DNA of 64,000 bases from Microcebus murinus (taxonomy: Eukaryota; Chordata; Mammalia; Primates; Cheirogaleidae). The stretch lies in NCBI RefSeq assembly GCF_040939455.1, contig NC_134116.1, positions 44,841,400-44,905,399 on the forward strand. Direction: 5' to 3'. Below are positions 56,510 through 64,000 of this stretch, piece by piece. The translations under genes and the position numbers were made by a program. Numbering within the stretch: the stretch's first letter is position 1; each line of letters opens with the position of its first letter. Under the pieces are notes generated by a model. It worked only from the letters and a program-made list of their open reading frames with translations, searched no databases and was not told the DNA's origin.

Positions 56510-58430
56510 TTTTTTAACCACTTTATTGAGATATAATACACATACAAAAAGCTGTACATATTTAATGTGTACAACTTGATGAATTTTGAGGTATGTATAA
56601 ACCTATGAAATTATCACCATAATCTTTGCCATAAAACTGTCCATCACCTCTAAAAGCTTCCTTCTGCAATCTTATTTATTACTACTGTGTGTGTGATAAG
56701 AATACTCAATCTACAATCTCCCCCTTAACAAATGTGTAAGTACATGATACAGCATTGTTAACTATAATCACTGTGTTGTACAGTGGATCTCTAGGACTAT
56801 TTCTTCTTGTGTAACAAATCTTGTGCCCTGTGACCAATACCATCCTCTTTCCCCCTCCCACCAGTCCCTGGCATTCTACTCTCTGCTTCTTTGAGTTTGA
56901 CTATTTCAGATTTGTTATATATATGGTATCATATACTATTTATTTTCCACGTCTGGGTTATCTCTTAAACATAATATCCTTCAGGTCCATCCATGTTGTT
57001 GTGAATGACAGGGCGTCCTTTTATAAAGTTGAATAATATTCCATTTGTAAGTATACACCACATTGTGGACATTTTGGTTGTTTCACGTCTTGACTATTGT
57101 GAATAATAGCGTAATGAACATGGGAATGCAGATATGTCTTCAAGTTCCTGATTTCAAATCCTTTCAATATATATCAAGTAGTAGAATCACTAGATCATAT
57201 GATAGTTCTATTTTTAATTTTCAGAGGAAAATCTATACTGTTTTCCATAATGGCTGCACCAATAGACATTCCTACTAAGTGTATACAAGGGTTCCCTTTT
57301 CATTTCTTTGCAAACATTTGTTAACTTCTGTATCTGTTTGCTTTTGTTTGGATAATAGACAATAAGCACAAGGTGATAAATCACTGTGGTTTTGATTTGC
57401 ATTTCCCTGGTGAGTGATGTTTAGCACCTTTTCAAATATCTATTGGTTATTTGTATGTCTTCTTTGGAGAAATATTTATTTAGTTTCTTTGCCCATTTTA
57501 ACTGGATTATTTGTTACTAAGTTGTAGGAGTTCCTTATATATTTGAATATTAAGCTATTATCAGGCATGGTTTGTAATATTTTCTGCTGTTTTGTAGGTT
57601 TCCTTTTCATTTTGTTGATTACTTCCTTTGCTATAGAGAAGATTTCAGTTTGTAATCCCAATTGTGTTTACTGTGCTTTTGAGATCAAATCCAAAAAAAT
57701 CATTGCCAAGGCCAGTGTCAAGAAGCTTTTTTCCAGGAGTTATATAGTTTCAGGTCTTATGTGTAAGTCTTCAGTCCATTTTGAGTTGATTTTTGTGTGT
57801 AAGTATACAATTTTATTTTTTTGTATGTGGAAACCCAGTTTTTTAATACATTTGTTGAAGACACTATCTTTCTCCCATTTAAAAAAATATTTTTGGCTTT
57901 TTTTGTCAAAGATCAATTAATAATTTCTGCTTTAGTTTTTCTGGAAACTCTGTTCTATTTTTCTGTATGTCTGTGTTGTACTCTTTTGATTACTATTCCT
58001 TTGTAATATATTTGGAAAACAACATGTGATGCCTCCAGCCTTTTCGTTCCTCAAAATTGCTTTGGTTATTTGGGGTCTTTTCTGATTCCATATGAATTTT
58101 AGAATTTTTTTCTATTTCGGTTAAAAAAATGCCCTTGGGATTTTGATTGATTGCATTGAATCTGTAGATTGTTTTGAATACTATAGACATTTTTAACAAT
58201 ATTCTTCTAATCCATGAGCATGGGATATCTTTTCATTTATTTATGTCTGTTTTCATCTCTTTCATCAGTATTTTATAGTTTTTAGTGTACAAGTCTTCCA
58301 CCTTTTTAAGTTTCTAAGTATTTTATTTTTTTGATGCTAGTATAAATGAGATTGCTTTCTTAATTTCCTTTTTGGACAATTTGTTAGTATATAGATAGAA
58401 ATACAACTGATTTCTGTACATTGACTCATG
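56510..58430 (-). mobile_element. L1 3' half (ORF2 C-terminal two thirds and 3' UTR), antisense
   Basis: From the left: reversed 3' UTR 'CACTTTATTGAGATATAATA', 'AACTTGATGAATTTTGAGGT', 'GTTAACTATAATCACTGTGT'. Then reversed ORF2: 'CAGGTCCATCCATGTTGTTG', 'GTTGAATAATATTCCATTTG', 'TTTGATTTGCATTTCCCTGG', 'TCTTTGGAGAAATATTTATT'. On the - strand the frame at 57214-57402 begins MQIKTTVIYHLVL (before the Cys-rich region), and 57993-58199 has NPKGIFLTEIEKNSKIHMES (a block between reverse transcriptase and C-terminus). Stops and frameshifts make it inactive. About 1.9 kb, 5'-truncated near 58430. No TSD found. Confidence 0.9.
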
Positions 58431-59154
58431 TATTTTTTATTAATCTTAAAATTTGCACAGCTATAAAATAAGAATGAATAAATTTTGGGGGGAAAAAAGT
58501 GAATAACAACAACAACAACAAAAATGGGTAAGACAATTCATGTAAAAAGAGATAAAAAGAGAAGGAATGTAACATGGGTGAATTATTTATGCTCAATCTT
58601 ATAAAATAGAAATATTTGGAGTATAGGTAAAAACAGGCTAGACCACCATGGGAATCAATTGAAAAAAGACAATATTCAATGTCCAATTTAGGGTATCTAC
58701 CTATATTACATATTAATTTATCATTATTCAAAATATGTAATTGGAAACATTACTAAATATGTAAATTGTAGTTAAAGTGGGCAAGTTAAAGTGGGCAAGA
58801 AAATATTTTCACTAATTAGTGTTCATATTTGCCATTCATCAGTTGATGCACAAAATAATTGAATAATTTCCCTTATATGCCATTGTTTTCCTTTACTGTA
58901 AATAAAATGAACTCTCATGAAAAGAACAAAAAAAATTCTTCTGAAAATAATATTTTATGTCTTAATACTTAAAGACAAACCTCTGGACAATATTACTAGG
59001 AGTAAGCTCAATGACTGACATTGTATATAGTTAATTTCACCAAAGTAAACATACTCATAATGACAAAAACATGGATATATCAAAACAAAATTTTATTAAT
59101 GCTGTCATGACTCTTTGTGGATTGTTTTTATTCCATAAAATTGATAATACTATG
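58431..59154. other. Unassigned AT-rich DNA with a short (AAC)n run
   Basis: (AAC)n at about 58502-58520. A 101-codon ORF on the - strand (58426-58731) is a low-complexity reading frame. Near 58770-58800 the phrase AGTTAAAGTGGGCAAG is repeated twice in tandem. No gene. Confidence 0.45.
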
Positions 59155-59440
59155 TGTGTTAATCTGTTTTGTATTGCTCTAATGGAAATACCCAATGCTG
59201 GGTAATTTATAGTAATTTATTTAGCTCATTATTCTGCAGGCTGTGCATCGTACCAGCATCTGCTTCTGGTGGAGTTTCAGACAGTTTCCAATCAAGGTGG
59301 AAGACAAAAGGGAAGCAGACACGTCACAAGAAAGGGAGGAAGTGTCAGACTCCTTTAAACAAGCAGCTCTCCCTTAAACTAGTAAAGTGAGAACTCACTA
59401 TCCCAGAGAGGGCATCCAAACCATATCATTATGTAATAAT
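59155..59440 (-). repeat. MaLR LTR (THE1/MST-like) fragment, antisense
   Basis: 'TGTGTTAATCTGTTTTGTAT', 'TGCTGGGTAATTTATAGTAA', 'TTTAGCTCATTATTCTGCAG', 'GCTTCTGGTGGAGTTTCAGA' and 'AAGTGAGAACTCACTATC' give the same order as the LTR at 14131-14552, more diverged and cut short on the right. Confidence 0.75.
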
Positions 59441-62400
59441 AGGGCCACTGTGTTTTTGTGGTGTATGAGCCTAAACAGGCTTTAAGGAGATTTGGATTCT
59501 GTACCTAACTGAACTGTTCCACATGATTAAGGCTAACTCTGAGAAATAGCTTAGAGAAAATGAATGGTTAATTTGGAACATGGTATCAGGCAAATGAGTT
59601 TTACTCAAACTATCTTCTCCATATAATTCTAGACTAGTAAGTTTTCATTTTTTCTTTACATGAATGTAATTCCCCATTGTATGTGCTGAGTACTTGTATT
59701 ATCAATTATCATCATATTCAATTTCAGAGTGACTTGCCACAGGACAGTTTAGATGACAACCTTGGTCTCTAGGTCTTTGCTACTCATCAGGAATGATATA
59801 ATCTATGCAGGTATAATAGATGATCATTATTAAACTATATAAAATTTTGTATGTGTGTTTTTAAATGCCTCATATATCAAAGAACGTGCTGTATAGTGTT
59901 ATAATGTCATTCTTGTTTTCAATATCCACTACCATGTCCGCAATAGAGTTTTCAGCATCAATGAAATAAAAGTCTGGGTATCTTTTAATTAGGCAAGATT
60001 GAACCATTTTTTGCCTAGAATTAAGTTAGTTTAAGAATTACGAAGTGCAAGGTAAGATGCAAATGGAATGATTGTCAGGCTGATGGAAGATACATGGTAT
60101 AGACATTGGCATCTTACTGAAAATTCTGGTTAGTGGCACAATTGTCCACTTAGAGCAAGATTTTATAAAAAAAAAATTACCTAGATCATGAAAGAACAGG
60201 AAAACATCTGTAATAACTAGTTGCACAAGTATATCAAGGTAAACTGGAAACAGAAGCCAAATAATTTAAGGTCCATGTGATTTTACATGATGGTGAGCAA
60301 CACATTTTCTATGACAAGGATAGCAAGCTCAACATCCAGAGTTTAGATTGTCATTGAAGGTAGATCCCAACATTATAGGATTAAGGAGTAGAGCAAAGCT
60401 TCAATCTGATGACAAAATCAATATTGATCTATATTGGAGGGAAACAACTTATAAGACACAGTCTAGTTCTGCTTACAAAGCCACCAATGTAAGAGAAAGA
60501 AAACTATGAATTTGGAGCAAATGGACTCCCATATATTCATCCATGAAATTCTAATCCATGTGAGTCAAGAAGGCTATAAATAATCCATGGGAAACACTAT
60601 CAGTCAAGACTGCAGTGGTAGAACATCAATCATTCCAGGTGGGTGAGGTTGAGGAAGGCATGACCAGAGGAAATAAGTTGAAAAGTAGGAGAAGATAACC
60701 AATATACAACATTTGCTTTTGCATAAAATAAGAATGACCAACAGAAAAAATGTTGAAAACAAGAGAAATGGAGTAAATTTTCAGATTTAACAAAAATGTT
60801 TAAGGGAAATATGTATAACAATTATTCTAAACAAAGGATTTTCAAATCAATGCTATGGAATTTGACATATTTAAACCAAGAATAAATAATTAAAAGTAGG
60901 GTAGTCAAAAATGAAATTATGATATACTCTATAGTTATTACAAACTTGAAGAGGATATGTAATTACAATGTAGAAACAGGGATGTATTATGTGCAGAGAG
61001 ATACTGACGTGACTGTCACCGAATTTAGGGCTGTTTCCAACATTTTTGTTTCAACTAGAGACAAATGACAGATTTTTTTTTTTTTATAAAGCGATATAAG
61101 ACTAATTTATAAGCAATAGCTGGCCTAGAACTATTTAGCAGCTCTAGGGTTTTCAAAAAATATTTTTTACAACTTGTCCATCTAAATATCTTTTTCAACC
61201 CCAATAAGGAAGCTAATCTTCAATATTTATCATTAATATCCAGCCCTGCTCATCTTCTTTAGCTATATTCAGGCTTTCTGAGCTGAGAAAATCTCAGCTT
61301 TGTAGTCATTAATGATCATTATCCTTAAATGAAAATGTACTAGAAATAACTTTTATATCATTCTTAGTGGGTAATTTAAGAGATAAAATAGGAATATTAA
61401 TGTTGAAAAAGTATAGTGTAATAGTCACTAAGCCTGCTGAAGAGAATATCAAGCTACAAGGATAACCAAGGAAAGAAGTGTCCTTGTTTGATATTTCATG
61501 TAAGGCCTTTGCTATACCATTTCTCTTACCGAGGGAAGAGAAAGAGAGGAAAAAGAACAACTTCAGCCCTGCCTTCTAAAGCAAAAAGAAAGTATGCCAA
61601 CCAGTCCAACCTAACACTAATACGACGCTTTGTTTCCAGTGACTTGAAATATCAGCATTCTGTAATTGCGAGATTAAATTATTTATTAAGGCCCCAATTC
61701 ATTCTTGAACTCTCTGTCTTTTAAGCTGACAATTTAATATAACTTTTACTCTCCTTCATGAAGAAGTATACGTAAGCATGAAGTCCCACTTGGCAGATAC
61801 TGCCTCTGTGCTCTTCAGTGGAAACAGAACCCTCAGTGGTAGTATAACATCATAATACTCCCGAGACTTTGTCTCAATAGTAGGTAGGACTCAGCTAGTC
61901 CAGAGTCAAATGGTGATGGACACTTACCCGTGAGTTATACAGCATCTGTTGAGGTTATGCCACATGCCAGTTCGTGCTACTTCCAGATCAACTCAATAAC
62001 ACCCCTCTGTCATAGTTCTTGACATTCCACTGATTCAGCCCTGTGCTGTAGTGTTTAATAGTCACAGGTTGATTCCACTCATATCTCTCATTCCTATAGT
62101 TCCTGAGGATTGTATATTCTACTTACCCCTTTCTTTCATTCTCTTATTATACAACTTTCTATTCCTTCTATTTTATTGTATAATCCAATGCCATTGCATT
62201 GCAAAAGAAGGTCACTCTATTTAGTCTATTTGTATAAACTTTTATTTACTTCTACAAATTGAAACCTGAATTTTCCCTAGAAATTACAACTTTTTCTGCT
62301 GTCTGCACAAGTAGAAACTGGTCTTTCTCTCACCTAACATTATTGACCATGAAGCCAGAGAGTCATGACACATTCTTTTAAGCATGTTTTTCAAAGCTTG

Positions 62401-62859
62401 ATCATTGTTTTCACTCTCACATAAAACTCCTTTCAAATTCACACTCTCTTGCCCTGCTTTATCATTAATATATTTTGATGGATCATTTGCTCACATTCAT
62501 TCAGGAGTTAAATTGAACCAAAGCCTCCTTCATTATCACAACTCCTGCTGTAAGGCTGAAAAATATGCACATCAATTTGGATATCCATCAATCAAGTCTA
62601 AATTTTTAAACATTTTTCTCTATTCAGTGACCTCTAATACTACTCTATTTCAGCATCTCACTCCAAAAAATATATGAAAACTTGAAGTCATTATCCTAAT
62701 TTCTTATTACCACTTTCTAACCTTTGTTATCTCATTTTTTAAACAGTACACCTGATATAGACAGAATGGTTTAAAATATTATATTTTTGCAACTGGGAAA
62801 AAAGAGAATTTCTTAAACTTTCAGGAGAGTATAAATAGCGATGAATTTCTTGATGTTGT
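59441..62859. other. Unassigned, repeat-poor
   Basis: No gene is supported. ORFs at 60038-60226 (-), 60630-60821 (-), 61309-61724 (both strands) and 62405-62677 (+) have no motif. Confidence 0.4.
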
Positions 62860-63290
62860 AAAGAGAGGACATGAAACAATTTTCTTAAAAAATTTCAATA
62901 GAAACAAAATGCCAAATATATATTTGTAAAGTTGAACAAAATAGCAACATCACTGGTGAGATTAATAAAAACACAAAGGGCATAATTAAAAGGATATGAT
63001 CACAAAAAAGTTTAAAATATTTGAATGTTAAAACACATTATCAATAACTCAAAACCATAGACAAATAGGCAATTTCTTAAAGAATAGAGCTTAACACAAC
63101 TGACTCAGGAAGTCAAAGAGAAACTGAAATGACTATAAACATTACTGAAATTAAAACGGGACCTGAAAACTTACACCTTGGACAGGAAAATAAAAAACAA
63201 AACATGCTAGGCCCAGATAGTTTGTGTTCTTATCACCTTGTTGATTTTCAAGCTTTCAAATAAGATTTTTTTTAAAATTCTAAGGCTATT
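62860..63290 (+). mobile_element. Old L1 ORF2 fragment (N-terminal RT region)
   Basis: Sense pattern 'TCAAAACCATAGACAAATAG'-type text, 'GCAATTTCTTAAAGAATAGA', 'CTTAACACAACTGACTCAGG', 'GAAACTGAAATGACTATAAA', 'GCTAGGCCCAGATAGTTTGT' and 'CAAGCTTTCAAATAAGATTT' corresponds to L1 ORF2 before the reverse transcriptase core. Highly diverged. Confidence 0.6.
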
Positions 63291-63558
63291 TATCCCTAAG
63301 TAAGGTTTTATTTTTAATAAAAATGCTTTTGGGAAGACAAAATTCCCTGTTCACAAATGAAGAAACAGAAAATTAGAATGATGAGCTGCATGGTCAAAGG
63401 AACAGTAATCTCCATAACTGTTCTCATTACAATGGCTGCAAAACAAACTAGCATGTTTGTTTTAAGAACTCAGTGACTTAAAACATTTATTTTGCTCATG
63501 GATATGGTACCTGGGAGGCATATCATAATTTGTAGACATGTTTTAAAAGCATCACAGT

Positions 63559-63868
63559 GACTGGGTACAGTGGCTCATGCTTGTAATCCTAAAAGTCAGG
63601 AAGATAACTTGAGGCTAGGAGTTTGAAATCAGCCTGAGCAACATAGAGAGACCCAGTCTCTACCAAAAAAAAAAAAAAAAAAGAAAATAATTAGCCAGGA
63701 GTGGTGGTGTATGCTTGTAGTCCCAGCTACTAGGGAGGTTGAGTGAGGAGGATGGCTTGGGCCCAGGAGTTTTTGAGGTTGCTGTGAGCTATGATGATGC
63801 CATTGCATTCTGTCTCCTACCCTAGGCAACAGAGTAAGACCCTGTTTCCAAAAAATAGAAAAAAAGTC
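63559..63868 (+). mobile_element. Dimeric Alu, older copy
   Basis: The left arm has 'GACTGGGTACAGTGGCTCAT' and 'GAGGCTAGGAGTTTGAAATC'; the linker A-run is at 63665-63682. The right arm has 'CCAGGAGTGGTGGTGTATGC', 'GAGGTTGCTGTGAGCTATGA' and 'AGAGTAAGACCCTGTTTCCA'. The left arm is shortened (the GGAGGCTGAGGCAGG region is reduced) and CpGs are gone, so it is old. The ORF at 63629-63829 (-) is an Alu shadow. Confidence 0.93.
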
Positions 63869-64000
63869 ATTATAGTAGCCATAAGACCTGTGTCTTCAAA
63901 AACATGGATAGAACAGGGAGACTTAAAACTGAGAGTTCCCCAAAGAGAATAGCCACAAATGATTGAGAACCTGAGTCTCACTCTTAAGGAAAGTGTATAT

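Overview
The window looks like nuclear DNA from a strepsirrhine primate, most likely a lemur. The main evidence is five 7SL-derived Alu elements (full or half). Their right arms carry the strepsirrhine wording (AGCTAGGCTGATGCCACAGC, and a TTGGCCAATTAGTTTCTTTC block in the antisense copy at 46.8-47.2 kb). They sit among general mammalian repeats: L1, MIR, L2, MaLR LTRs, MER5-type hAT, Tigger and ERVL. I saw no galago-type tRNA-derived dimer and no anthropoid AluY/S wording. The base composition is AT-rich and the six-frame ORFs are short. I found no convincing host exon, tRNA, rRNA or CRISPR array, so this is intergenic or deep-intronic sequence. Layout: 0-6.5 kb holds an ERVL integrase/dUTPase remnant, three L1 fragments, a MER5 element, and a MaLR-type LTR split by a 5'-inverted L1. 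9-14.6 kb holds an Alu half with target-site duplication (TSD) and three MaLR-type LTRs. 14.6-27.8 kb is repeat-poor apart from one LTR (18.6 kb) and one full Alu (23.8 kb). 27.8-33.8 kb holds a Tigger element with a helix-turn-helix remnant, old L1 pieces, MIRs, and a MER5 element split by a younger 5'-inverted L1. 36.8-43.6 kb is a rearranged, retrovirus-rich block. It contains a half Alu fused through a perfect 14-bp fold-back to an 804-bp segment, a second copy of that segment 2,042 bp downstream with one difference seen, a MaLR LTR, an antisense ERVL pol remnant, an unrecognised 159-codon ORF, and an LTR-like segment. 44.4-52.5 kb holds MIRs, a full young Alu with a perfect 11-bp TSD, a GC-rich hAT-type miniature element beside an (AT)n tract, and an L1 3' end. 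56.5-63.9 kb holds a long antisense L1, a MaLR LTR fragment, an L1 ORF2 fragment and a final Alu. No set of genes works together here; the window records insertions nested in one another and one local duplication. The best candidate for something not yet described is the duplication, fold-back and half-Alu junction at 37.0 kb with its partner at 39.1 kb. The unrecognised ORF beside the LTR-like segment at 42.2-43.6 kb comes second. Repeat family names were assigned by eye from remembered consensus features, and boundaries are approximate unless a TSD or terminal inverted repeat (TIR) is given.
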